Below, piece by piece: positions 7,110-14,308 of a stretch of 20,633 nucleotides of DNA. How positions within the stretch are numbered: position 1 is the first letter of the stretch; the number at the start of each line of letters is the position of its first letter. This DNA comes from Deltaproteobacteria bacterium (lineage in GTDB: Bacteria; Desulfobacterota; Desulfomonilia; UBA1062): contig JALNWY010000041.1 of NCBI GenBank assembly GCA_023230665.1, positions 1 to 20,633 on the forward strand, given 5' to 3'. The translations under genes were made by a program, and so were the position numbers. A model generated the notes under the pieces. The model made no database searches. It saw only the letters and a program-made list of their open reading frames with translations, and was not told the origin of the DNA.

Positions 7110-7127
7110 AGGTCCAATGTTGGACCT
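7110..7127. promoter_or_regulatory. 18-bp palindrome upstream of the TetR gene, candidate operator
   Basis: AGGTCCAA-TG-TTGGACCT is a perfect inverted repeat with 8-bp arms, 61 bp before the TetR start. Length and symmetry fit a TetR-dimer operator, and TetR regulators usually bind next to their own gene. As RNA it would be a tight 7-bp stem with a 4-nt loop, followed 8 nt later by TTTTTT (7134-7139), so a role as a weak terminator or attenuator in the leader is also possible. Confidence 0.5.
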
Positions 7128-7188
7128 AAGCCATTTTTTGATGGGTGAAACTCAATTATTAGAAGCACCCTAATGCATTGGGACGGCA

Positions 7189-7860
7189 ATGATGAGTAGA
7201 GTTCTGCAGACAGCTTCTGCCGGACAGGGAAGAAGGCCGGGAAAGCTGAAAAAAGATGCCATGAGACGGGTACGGATTCCCCAACAGCAGCGGAGCAGGG
7301 AAAAGAAGCAGCGCATCATGGAGGCTGCGCGGGACCTGTTTGCGCAAAAGGGCTTGAGCGGCACGAATTCCAACGAGATCGCAGTCAGGGCAGGTGTCTC
7401 CACCGGCACCTTCTACAACTACTTCAGGAACAAGAAGACGCTCTTTCTGGACATCCTCAATCAGTATCTCGAGAACTTCATCGCCGGGATCTACCAATTG
7501 CAGTCCGACCAGGGGGTCCCCCTGAGGGATAATATCAGGAGCCACATCGACAAGGCGTTTGCAGCGTTCGACCTTCATCCCGCATTTCATCGCGAGGCGC
7601 TTGTTCTCAAGTTTTCAGACAGGGATGTGAAACGGCTCTTCGACGATGCCGAGCAGAAGCAGCTTGTTCTGATCAGCTCGCTCCTGCAACCGTACTCCCA
7701 TCTTGGGAGCGCACGGAATCTCCAGGTGGCGGCCAAGGTGATCCACAGTGCAGTGGAGAACGTGGGACACTACGTGACCTTTCTGGACTCGCCCATGCAG
7801 CGAGAACACCTCGTGGAAGAGCTCACCGAGATGATCTATCACTATGTGGACAATCTCTGA
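7189..7860 (+). CDS. TetR/AcrR-family transcriptional regulator
   Basis: A 223-residue repressor-type protein. The N-terminal DNA-binding domain is plain: REKKQRIMEAARDLFAQKGLSGT, then the helix-turn-helix NEIAVRAGVSTGTFYNYFRNKKTLF at about residues 62-86. The C-terminal ligand-binding domain is all-helical and gives no ligand clue. The ATG at 7189 has only a poor upstream site (GGGACGG). ATG at 7261 would remove a 24-residue basic tail (AGQGRRPGKLKKDAMRR) and is an equally possible start. The gene diverges from the ThDP enzyme/dehydrogenase operon, and palindromes lie between them, so it most likely controls that operon and itself in response to a pathway intermediate, perhaps an acyl-CoA. 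Its 3' end overlaps the convergent radical SAM gene by 19 nt. Confidence 0.93.
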   Translation: MMSRVLQTASAGQGRRPGKLKKDAMRRVRIPQQQRSREKKQRIMEAARDLFAQKGLSGTNSNEIAVRAGVSTGTFYNYFRNKKTLFLDILNQYLENFIAGIYQLQSDQGVPLRDNIRSHIDKAFAAFDLHPAFHREALVLKFSDRDVKRLFDDAEQKQLVLISSLLQPYSHLGSARNLQVAAKVIHSAVENVGHYVTFLDSPMQREHLVEELTEMIYHYVDNL

Positions 7861-9434
7861 GTGGTACGGTCTTCCGATTCATTCATGCAGGCCGGGGCCG
7901 GTCCTATGACGGCCGAACCGTCCGGTCCGGCAAGGCGATAGGCCTCCTGGGGCAGCGAACGGGAGGTGCACATGGACTTCCGGAAATGCAAGCCCACGAT
8001 CATGAGCCGCACAGCCTCTCCAAAGGTCCTGGGGTTGATCAGGAGGCTTTTCAGAAGGAGTCTCCAGAAATATCTCCTGAATCCTTCTTCGTTCTTGATC
8101 CCTATGCGCCAGATACTCTTGAAAAACGCCAGCACCCCGGAGGCGTTGATCTTTGACACTGTCTGCTGGCGGTACGATTTCAGGAAGGTCACGCACCTGC
8201 GGTAATAGATCTCCGGAGAATAGATGGTCTCCAGCACGCTGCGATATCCGTCCATGAGCTTCTGCATCCCCATCCTGGGGATGAAATTGACACAGACCGC
8301 AGTGTTGTCTCCCGAGCTCTCGCCGATGAGGCGTCCTTCCTTTCCCAAACGGTTCCAGAGCTTGGTTCCCGGCAGGGCGTTGAGGATCCCCACCATGGCT
8401 GCGGCGATCCCGCTCTTCTGAATAAAGTCGATCTGCCTCTGAAAGATGGTTTCGGTGTCGTTGTCGAACCCCACGATAAAGCCGCCCATGACTTCCATCC
8501 CTCTTTTCTGGATGGCCCTCACGGACTGGAGCAGATCTTTTTTCGTGTTCTGATATTTGTTCGTCTCCTTGAGGCTCTCCAGGTTGGGGGTCTCAATACC
8601 CACGAACACCTTGTTGAACCCGGCGCGCGCCATGAGGTCCATGAGCTCCTCGTCATCGGCCAGATTGATGGATGCCTCGGTGAAGAAGTGAAAAGGCCGC
8701 CCGTGCCGGTCCATCCAGCAGGCGAGCCCGGAGAGCATGGCCTTGACCTTGGCCTTGGAGCCGATGAAATTGTCGTCCACGATGAACACCGAGCCTCTCC
8801 AGCCGGCCCGATAGAGTGAGTCGATCTCGCCGATGAACTGTTCCGGGCTCTTGGTGCGCTGGCTCCGGCCGTTTAAGAGCACGATGTCGCAGAACTCGCA
8901 ATCAAAGGGGCAGCCCCGGGAGAACTGCACCAGCATGGAATCATAATCGCTAAAGTCGATGAGCCCCCAGTCGGGAACAGGCGCCAGCGCGAGGTCGGGA
9001 TGGCCTCCGGCCTCGTATACATGTCTGCCTGCTCTCCTGCCGATATCACTGAACAGCTCGGGCAGGATACTCTCGGCCTCGCCGAGCACCAAGTGGTCGA
9101 TCCCGGCAAACTCCTCCGGAGAGGTGGTGAAGTAGGGTCCGCCGGCAATGATCTTTTTGCCGTATTTCCTGCAGCGGGATATGATTTCCCCGGCAGACTT
9201 GTTCTGGACGTGCATGGCGCTGACGCAGACATAATCCGCCCACAGGATCTCGGTGTCCTTCAATCTCCTCACGTTGGTGTCCACGAGCCGTTTCTCCCAG
9301 CCGGCAGGAATGGCGGCGGCAATAGTGAGCAGGCTCAAAGGAGGAAAGGCGGCCTTCTTGGAAACGAACTTCAAGGCGTGTTTGAAGCTCCAGAAGGTAT
9401 CGGGAATCTCTGGATACACAAGCAGGATCTTCAC
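7842..9434 (-). CDS. B12-binding domain/radical SAM protein with a DUF4070-like C-terminus
   Basis: A 530-residue radical SAM enzyme of the cobalamin-binding class (the group with HpnP, HpnJ and many methylases or tailoring enzymes). Residues 1-140 form a B12-binding-like Rossmann domain (KILLVYPEIPDTFW at the start, KIIAGGPYFT, HLVLGEAE). A classic DxHxxG histidine motif is not seen, so cobalamin may be bound base-off or not at all. The [4Fe-4S] motif CPFDCEFC has cysteines at 175, 179 and 182. Further marks are SVFIVDDNFIGS, FVGIETPN and GGFIVGFDND. The C-terminal 150 residues fit DUF4070. The start is GTG at 9434, because AAGGAG lies 6 nt upstream and the B12 domain then begins at once. 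It stands alone between converging and diverging genes, so its substrate is unknown. Confidence 0.9.
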   Translation of the reverse strand: MKILLVYPEIPDTFWSFKHALKFVSKKAAFPPLSLLTIAAAIPAGWEKRLVDTNVRRLKDTEILWADYVCVSAMHVQNKSAGEIISRCRKYGKKIIAGGPYFTTSPEEFAGIDHLVLGEAESILPELFSDIGRRAGRHVYEAGGHPDLALAPVPDWGLIDFSDYDSMLVQFSRGCPFDCEFCDIVLLNGRSQRTKSPEQFIGEIDSLYRAGWRGSVFIVDDNFIGSKAKVKAMLSGLACWMDRHGRPFHFFTEASINLADDEELMDLMARAGFNKVFVGIETPNLESLKETNKYQNTKKDLLQSVRAIQKRGMEVMGGFIVGFDNDTETIFQRQIDFIQKSGIAAAMVGILNALPGTKLWNRLGKEGRLIGESSGDNTAVCVNFIPRMGMQKLMDGYRSVLETIYSPEIYYRRCVTFLKSYRQQTVSKINASGVLAFFKSIWRIGIKNEEGFRRYFWRLLLKSLLINPRTFGEAVRLMIVGLHFRKSMCTSRSLPQEAYRLAGPDGSAVIGPAPACMNESEDRTTQRLST

Positions 9435-9440
9435 GGCGAT

Positions 9441-9446
9441 CTCCTT
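9441..9446 (-). promoter_or_regulatory. Ribosome binding site for the radical SAM gene, sets a GTG start
   Basis: AAGGAG on the minus strand, 6 nt before GTG at 9434. It decides against the start at 9455. Confidence 0.75.
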
Positions 9447-9470
9447 ATCAGGCAAGGCCTGTCAGAATAG

Positions 9471-9499
9471 AAAATAATGTTTTGTGTTCTTGTCCTCAA
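9471..9499 (-). promoter_or_regulatory. Possible promoter of the radical SAM gene
   Basis: On the minus strand TTGAGG (9499-9494) and TATTTT (9476-9471) are 17 nt apart, each matching the consensus at 4 of 6. The predicted start is about 30 nt before the GTG. The match is modest. Confidence 0.35.
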
Positions 9500-9529
9500 T
9501 GTTGCGCCCTTGGGCAATCCGCATACTAG

Positions 9530-9550
9530 CACGGGCCGGCTGCGCCCGTG
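9530..9550. repeat. Inverted repeat in the radical SAM/NrpR-like intergenic region
   Basis: CACGGGC (9530-9536) and GCCCGTG (9544-9550) form a perfect 7-bp stem with a 7-nt loop. No T-run follows on either strand. It lies upstream of both divergent genes and may be an operator or a chance GC-rich dyad. Confidence 0.3.
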
Positions 9551-9571
9551 TGTCAAACAACCTCAAAGCAT

Positions 9572-9590
9572 GTGTGAAACTAGTGTGAAA
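9572..9590 (+). repeat. Helically phased direct repeat GTGTGAAA
   Basis: GTGTGAAA occurs at 9572-9579 and 9583-9590, 11 bp start to start, on one face of the helix. It lies 38 bp upstream of the predicted -35 of the NrpR-like gene, in the position of an activator site. Confidence 0.3.
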
Positions 9591-9627
9591 AGCCGCCAGG
9601 AATCAGCAGGCTGCACCGGGCTTTCTC

Positions 9628-9661
9628 TTGACACAGAAGAGGAGTCCGAGTATGGGGATAC
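9628..9661 (+). promoter_or_regulatory. Predicted promoter with an NrpR-like operator dyad
   Basis: A perfect -35 box TTGACA (9628-9633) is followed after 17 nt by a weak -10 TATGGG (9651-9656). Overlapping the -10 is GTA-TGGGGA-TAC (9650-9661), an inverted repeat with a 6-nt gap. From memory, archaeal NrpR operators are GGTA-N6-TACC (Methanosarcina) or GGAA-N6-TTCC (Methanococcus); this site shares six of eight arm positions with the first. A repressor bound here would block the -10 and control the NrpR-like gene and gdhA together. Confidence 0.4.
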
Positions 9662-9700
9662 GGAAAAAGGTTGCCGATAACCATACATGAAGGAAGGCGT

Positions 9701-10720
9701 ATGTTTCCCTATGAAGAGATCGAGCGGAAGAGTATCGTAATCCTCAGAATCCTCAACCAGGCCGGCCAGCCTCTCGGGGCGCGGATTATCGCCCGGAGGA
9801 TGAAGGACTACGGGGTTTCCCTGAGCGAGCGCGCCGTGCGATACCATCTCCAGTTCATGGACGAGCGCGGGCTCACCCAGCTCGTAGGGAGGCGGGACGG
9901 CAGGATCATCACTGAAAAGGGGATCGACGAGCTGCGCAACGCCCGGGTCCAGGACAAGGTCGGATACGCCATATCCCGCATCGAGATCCTCGCGTACAAA
10001 ACCACCTTTGACATTCGTTCGCGCACCGGGCTTATCCCGGTAAACGTGAGCTTTTTTTCCGAGAGCCTTTTTGACGATGCGCTGGCCGCCATGAAAGAGA
10101 GCTTCGACATGGGATTGTCCATCAGCGATCTCGTGAGCGTGGCGCGTGCAGGGAGCTTTATCGGCGACATGAGCGTTCCCGAAGGGCAGGTAGGCTTTGC
10201 CACGGTGTGCAGCATCGTGTTCAACGGCGTTCTGCTCAAGCAGGGTATCCCCATGGACTCGAAGTTCGGGGGGATTCTCCAGGTGCAGGACAAAAAGCCG
10301 GTGCGGTTTGTGGAGCTCATCCACTACTCGGGCACATCATTGGATCCCTCCGAGGCCTTTATCAGCGCGAAGATGACCTCTGCCAGGGACGCCGCAGCAG
10401 GAGAAGGGAAAATCCTCGCCAATTTCCGCGAAGTGGCCGGAATCTGCCGGGAAAATGTCCTGGACATCGTGTCCCTGCTCGAAAAGACGGGGATCCGCGG
10501 TGTGCTCTCCACCGGCAAGATGGGCGAGGCGGTGTGCCAGGTGCCGGTTGATGTCAACAAAGTGGGTATGGTGCTCACGGGCGGGCTCAACCCGGTGGCC
10601 GCGGCCCGGGAGATCGGGATTGAGGCGGAAAACTTCGCCATGTCAACAGTCATGGACTTCGCAGGACTGCGTCCTTTTGCCCAGGTGTTCCGCGAGTCGA
10701 GAGGCAAGAGACCAGTATAG
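9701..10720 (+). CDS. nrpR: NrpR-like nitrogen regulator (winged helix plus DUF128/NrpR domain)
   Basis: A 339-residue protein with an N-terminal winged-helix domain (ERKSIVILRILNQAGQPLGARIIARRM through ERAVRYHLQFMDERGLTQ, residues 8-62), followed by one DUF128/NrpR regulatory domain (ISDLVSVARAGSFIGDMSVPEGQVGFATVCSIVFNGVLL, then ISTG-type and LTGGLNP segments). NrpR is known from methanogens as the repressor of nitrogen-fixation and assimilation genes; it releases DNA when it binds 2-oxoglutarate. The start is ATG at 9701, since AGGAAGG lies just upstream and the earlier ATG at 9671 has no site. The next gene, 40 nt downstream, is glutamate dehydrogenase, which consumes 2-oxoglutarate. This fits a local nitrogen/2-oxoglutarate switch. 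One NrpR domain is present, where several archaeal proteins have two. Confidence 0.88.
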   Translation: MFPYEEIERKSIVILRILNQAGQPLGARIIARRMKDYGVSLSERAVRYHLQFMDERGLTQLVGRRDGRIITEKGIDELRNARVQDKVGYAISRIEILAYKTTFDIRSRTGLIPVNVSFFSESLFDDALAAMKESFDMGLSISDLVSVARAGSFIGDMSVPEGQVGFATVCSIVFNGVLLKQGIPMDSKFGGILQVQDKKPVRFVELIHYSGTSLDPSEAFISAKMTSARDAAAGEGKILANFREVAGICRENVLDIVSLLEKTGIRGVLSTGKMGEAVCQVPVDVNKVGMVLTGGLNPVAAAREIGIEAENFAMSTVMDFAGLRPFAQVFRESRGKRPV

Positions 10721-10760
10721 AAAAAATTAGGATATTCAACAGAGGAGAAAGGAGATTTAA

Positions 10761-12098
10761 ATGCCACTTGTCAATCAGGCGCTGGCAAGGATCCGCGACA
10801 AGAATCCGGGTGAGCCCGCATTCCTGCAGTCGGTGACCGAGGTCCTCGAGTCCTTGAGGCCGGTACTCGAACGCAACAGGAGATACCGGGACGCCAACCT
10901 CCTGGACAGGATCACCGAGCCCGAGCGGACCATTATCTTCCGGGTTCCCTGGCAGGATGACAAGGGCGCCGTCCATGTCAACCGCGGCTTCCGGGTGGAG
11001 TTCAGCAGCGCCATAGGCCCCTACAAGGGGGGGCTCCGTTTCCATCCGAGCGTCAACCTCGACATCCTGAAGTTCCTGGGGTTCGAGCAGGTCTTCAAGA
11101 ACTCGCTCACCACCCTGCCCATGGGCGGCGGCAAGGGCGGATCCGATTTCGACCCCAAGGGCAAATCCGACAGCGAGGTCATGCGGTTCTGCCAGTCATT
11201 CATGAGCGAGCTCTTCCGGCACATCGGCCACAACACCGACGTGCCTGCAGGCGACATCGGCGTGGGGGCCAGGGAAATCGGTTATCTCTTCGGCCAGTAC
11301 AAGAGGCTGAAGAACGAGTTCACCTCAGTGCTGACCGGCAAGTCGCCGTGCTATGGCGGGACCCTCATCAGGCCGGAGGCCACGGGCTACGGGTCGGTCT
11401 ACTTCGCCCTTGAGATGCTCAAGACCCGGGGCCACGGCCTTGAAGGCAAGGTCTGCACGGTATCCGGATCGGGCAATGTGGCGCAGTATACGGTGGAGAA
11501 GCTGCTCCAGCTCGGCGCCAAGGTCGTTTCCCTGTCGGATTCAGGGGGCGCCATCTATGATAAAGACGGCATCGACGGGGAAAAGCTCGCCTGGCTCATG
11601 GAGCTCAAGAACGTCCATCGCGGCCGCATCGAGGAATATGCCAAGAAATTCGGCGCAGAGTACCTGGAGGGCAAGAGGCCGTGGCATATCTCCTGCGACT
11701 GCGCATTCCCGTCCGCCACCCAGAACGAGCTCACGGGCAAGGACGCAGAGGTCCTCATAAAAAACGGGTGCTTGGTGGTGGCCGAGGGCGCGAACATGCC
11801 CACGACGCCCGAGGGTGTTGGCCGGTTCATCGAAAAAGGCATCCTCTTTGGGCCCGGCAAGGCGGCCAATGCCGGGGGCGTAGCGGTCTCCGGCCTGGAG
11901 ATGAGCCAGAACTCCATGCGCCTGTGCTGGCCCCGCGAAGAGGTGGACAGCAGGCTCCAGGAGATCATGCGGAGCATCCACGGCAACTGTTACGAAACCG
12001 CCAGGGAGTACGGCTGTCCGGGCAACTACGTGATCGGCGCCAACATCGCAGGCTTTGTGAAGGTTGCCGAAGCCATGCTCTTTCAGGGTCTGGTCTAA
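10761..12098 (+). CDS. gdhA: Glutamate dehydrogenase, NADP-type
   Basis: It makes glutamate from 2-oxoglutarate, ammonium and NADPH in the cytoplasm. The 445-residue length is typical of hexameric bacterial GdhA. Visible are GPYKGGLRFHPSVN (86-99), the catalytic lysine in PMGGGKGG (Lys125), the catalytic aspartate in PAGDIGVGAREIG (Asp165), RPEATGYG (204-211), the nucleotide-binding loop SGSGNVAQY (235-243) followed by SDSGG, and AEGANMPTT. The SDSGG loop, similar to SDSSG in E. coli GdhA, favours NADP. AAAGGAG lies 6 nt before the ATG. It is cotranscribed with the NrpR-like regulator gene 40 nt upstream and is followed by a strong terminator, so the pair is a closed unit. Confidence 0.97.
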   Translation: MPLVNQALARIRDKNPGEPAFLQSVTEVLESLRPVLERNRRYRDANLLDRITEPERTIIFRVPWQDDKGAVHVNRGFRVEFSSAIGPYKGGLRFHPSVNLDILKFLGFEQVFKNSLTTLPMGGGKGGSDFDPKGKSDSEVMRFCQSFMSELFRHIGHNTDVPAGDIGVGAREIGYLFGQYKRLKNEFTSVLTGKSPCYGGTLIRPEATGYGSVYFALEMLKTRGHGLEGKVCTVSGSGNVAQYTVEKLLQLGAKVVSLSDSGGAIYDKDGIDGEKLAWLMELKNVHRGRIEEYAKKFGAEYLEGKRPWHISCDCAFPSATQNELTGKDAEVLIKNGCLVVAEGANMPTTPEGVGRFIEKGILFGPGKAANAGGVAVSGLEMSQNSMRLCWPREEVDSRLQEIMRSIHGNCYETAREYGCPGNYVIGANIAGFVKVAEAMLFQGLV

Positions 12099-12128
12099 AG
12101 GCTTCCCAGCCGTTCAATCCTGTGCCCT

Positions 12129-12181
12129 GCCCGGCCAGCTTCCCGCGCCCGAGACTGGCCGGGCGAGATTTTTTTCTTTTT
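12129..12181 (+). terminator. Rho-independent terminator after gdhA
   Basis: GCCCGGCCAG (12129-12138) and CTGGCCGGGC (12155-12164) make a perfect 10-bp GC-rich stem with a 16-nt loop. After GAGA follows a T-run (TTTTTTT, C, TTTTT) at 12169-12181. It starts 31 nt after the gdhA stop codon. Confidence 0.93.
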
Positions 12182-12469
12182 CAGAGACGATCACCTGAAA
12201 AGATCGTGGTCCGCCCCGGGCAGGGGATTTTCTCGATCCTTGTCAATACGACATACAAAAGACATATTGCCGAACAACGAGGCGCCTGTCCGGCTGCTCT
12301 CATCTCAGCGGATGAGGGGATGTGATGCTGCCTTAAAAAGAGTAATTTTATTTATTTATTGACACGGAAAAAGGAAGAGGAGTAATGATAATCTCTCTGA
12401 AATTCAATGTAGTGTGCCATCATCCTTGCTGGTTTGATAAGAATAAAAATCTTATATGAGGAGGTTGTC
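12182..12469 (+). other. Intergenic region before the lipoprotein gene, possible promoter at 12359
   Basis: No gene is seen between the gdhA terminator and 12470. The stretch turns AT-rich from about 12335. TTGACA at 12359-12364, preceded by an AT-rich run (TTTTATTTATTTAT), looks like a -35 box with an UP-type element. The -10 options at the right spacing (AGTAAT at 12381, TAATGA at 12383) are poor, so the promoter call is weak. A small dyad ACGATC/GATCGT (12187-12207) follows the terminator with no visible role. Confidence 0.35.
12458..12464 (+). promoter_or_regulatory. Ribosome binding site for the lipoprotein gene
   Basis: GAGGAGG lies 5 nt before ATG at 12470 and decides for it over the TTG at 12434. 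Confidence 0.8.
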
Positions 12470-14254
12470 ATGTATAGTGCGGAGAGAATCTGTCTCTGGA
12501 TGGTCAGGTATGCCTGTGTGTTCTGTTTCTTGTTCCTTGTTTTCGGTTGCGGGGGTGGAAGCAGCAGTGGCGGCGGCCCTGGTGCCGCCGGGGTAAAAGT
12601 CCCGATCGGCTCCGAGGAAGCCAACAGTGCCCTTCTCAAGGCCATCAACGAGCCGACTGATGAAAACTTCGACAATCTGATGGCAATGATCGGTGATCTG
12701 GACGACTCGAAGGAGTCATGCCTGTACAAGGCCTGCGGCGAGCTGCTCGGTGTGTACAGGAGCCCGCTGCTTTCGGGGATTATGGACAGCTACGGGCTGG
12801 AGGTGGGCATCGAGACGGACTTCGATGCACTTACCTCGCAGCATGACCTGAGCCAGATCACCTACGATTACCTCAAGAAGGCCGTCTATATCACCGATGC
12901 ACGGAGCCTGCTTGCCGACCTCGAAGAGCGGCTCTCCCGGGCCGACAGCCTCCTGGCGCAGGCAGAAGGCGAGGATATCGTGATAAGCCTCGACGAGATG
13001 AACATCGTGCACTTCGACACCATCGATATCCAGGTGATGCGGTCCATGGCCAACCTGCTCAAGGCCTTGGTCGTCTATCTGCAGGCAGTGGATTTCACGG
13101 TGGTGGATCATACCGTGCCCTATAACGGCAAAGGATACGACATTCGCCTGCTCTGCACTGACCCGAACAAAAACATCCGCATGCCAGATGACGACATCGA
13201 TCATGAGCTGATGGAGGATGCCTGGAAGGGTCTCATCGCGAAGAACCCCAATCTGCTCACCTACTTGAACAGGGCCGGGCTCGCCGGGTTCAGGGCTGCC
13301 CTCGATACGGCGATCGTGCACTATAAGGCTGCGGTCACAGCCATCGAGGGCTTGAGTGAAGAGCAGCGCAGGCAGCGGTACGCAAACGCCTTCAGCCTGG
13401 ATACCGAGCTCGAGCTGGAATCGGTCAAGCTCGTCCGGGACCGGGTGCTGCCCTCCGTGATATCCTGCCTGGACGATCCTTCGGCCAGGCTCGTCTCATT
13501 CGAAACGTACGAAATCGGTGTGACCGAGTACATCGACGGCAAGGACGGGTTCTACTACCCCATGACCGAAAACGGCATCGAGATTCAGGAATACTGCTTC
13601 AACAGCGTCGCCTCTGGCATCAGGATCTACGATCTGCTCAATGCCAAAGCTGCCAGAGCCCCCCGGGACGTTCTCCTCGAGGCATGGTATCCGCCCGAAG
13701 GCATTGACGACTTCAAACCCTACATCCCCTGCGGAGATCCTGCAGTCATTCCCTTGGTTTCCCACATATACTGGGATGAACCCGAGGAGACCTTCGAGAT
13801 CCCCCGGGCCGACATATCCATTGACGGAGATCCCGCCGACTGGGAAGATGTAAAGGTCTTCCAGACCGCGGGAGAAACCGTGTTCAAGATCGCGCGGGAT
13901 TCGAGCAGCGACAAGCTCTACCTCTGTCTCCAGACCGGGTTTGAACCCTCATCGTACAGCGAGTGGTATTCATTCGCATACCTGAGAATGACCTATGGTT
14001 CGGATTATGCGAGCATTGGCCTTAGCCTGAGGGGGGATGATGATGAAACCACCTGGAATGAATCAACCGGGGAATCATTCGAGGGTTTCCCTGTTCGGTT
14101 CTCCAGCGGCGATACCGGATTCGAGGTGGAGTTCGACTGCCTCTCCCGTCTGGTGAAGAGGGGATCGTTGAACTATTTCAATGTTGGGTGCAATGAGGGC
14201 GGCGGCCTGTATAACTTGGGTTCCGTCAAGCTGCTCCCGGAAGCGGCAGACTAA
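12470..14254 (+). CDS. Large lipoprotein of unknown function
   Basis: A 594-residue protein with a lipoprotein signal: hydrophobic YACVFCFLFLVFG then Cys27 followed by a flexible GGGSSSGGGPGAAG linker, so it is probably lipid-anchored to the outer or inner membrane facing the periplasm. The body is acidic and helix-rich with a repeat-like start (NSALLKAINEPTDENFDNLMAM). I do not recognise its family. Near the C-terminus (about 450-460) the sequence ISIDGDPADWEDV followed by beta-rich text resembles the start of CBM9/DOMON-like domains, which often carry the signature IDG-x-x-x-DW. That domain call is tentative. It is preceded by a good ribosome binding site, and the next gene lies 54 nt downstream in the same direction; the two may form an operon of cell-envelope proteins. 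Confidence 0.85.
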   Translation: MYSAERICLWMVRYACVFCFLFLVFGCGGGSSSGGGPGAAGVKVPIGSEEANSALLKAINEPTDENFDNLMAMIGDLDDSKESCLYKACGELLGVYRSPLLSGIMDSYGLEVGIETDFDALTSQHDLSQITYDYLKKAVYITDARSLLADLEERLSRADSLLAQAEGEDIVISLDEMNIVHFDTIDIQVMRSMANLLKALVVYLQAVDFTVVDHTVPYNGKGYDIRLLCTDPNKNIRMPDDDIDHELMEDAWKGLIAKNPNLLTYLNRAGLAGFRAALDTAIVHYKAAVTAIEGLSEEQRRQRYANAFSLDTELELESVKLVRDRVLPSVISCLDDPSARLVSFETYEIGVTEYIDGKDGFYYPMTENGIEIQEYCFNSVASGIRIYDLLNAKAARAPRDVLLEAWYPPEGIDDFKPYIPCGDPAVIPLVSHIYWDEPEETFEIPRADISIDGDPADWEDVKVFQTAGETVFKIARDSSSDKLYLCLQTGFEPSSYSEWYSFAYLRMTYGSDYASIGLSLRGDDDETTWNESTGESFEGFPVRFSSGDTGFEVEFDCLSRLVKRGSLNYFNVGCNEGGGLYNLGSVKLLPEAAD

Positions 14255-14265
14255 GATCAGCTAAA

Positions 14266-14292
14266 AGGGAGGGAGGCATCAGCCCCCTCCCT
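14266..14292 (+). other. Stem-loop between the two envelope genes
   Basis: AGGGAGGGAGGC (14266-14277) and GCCCCCTCCCT (14282-14292) pair over 11 bp with a single bulged A and an ATCA loop. No T-run follows. It sits 12 nt after the lipoprotein stop and could protect the upstream message, limit read-through into the next gene, or act as a weak terminator. Confidence 0.5.
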
Positions 14293-14308
14293 GAGCAATC
14301 ATCCCACG

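Noticed and set aside
7110..7139. Terminator reading of the 18-bp palindrome with the T-run at 7134-7139
   Set aside because: The T-run begins 7 nt after the stem instead of directly behind it, and the symmetry fits a protein-binding site better. It is kept as an alternative, not the main call.
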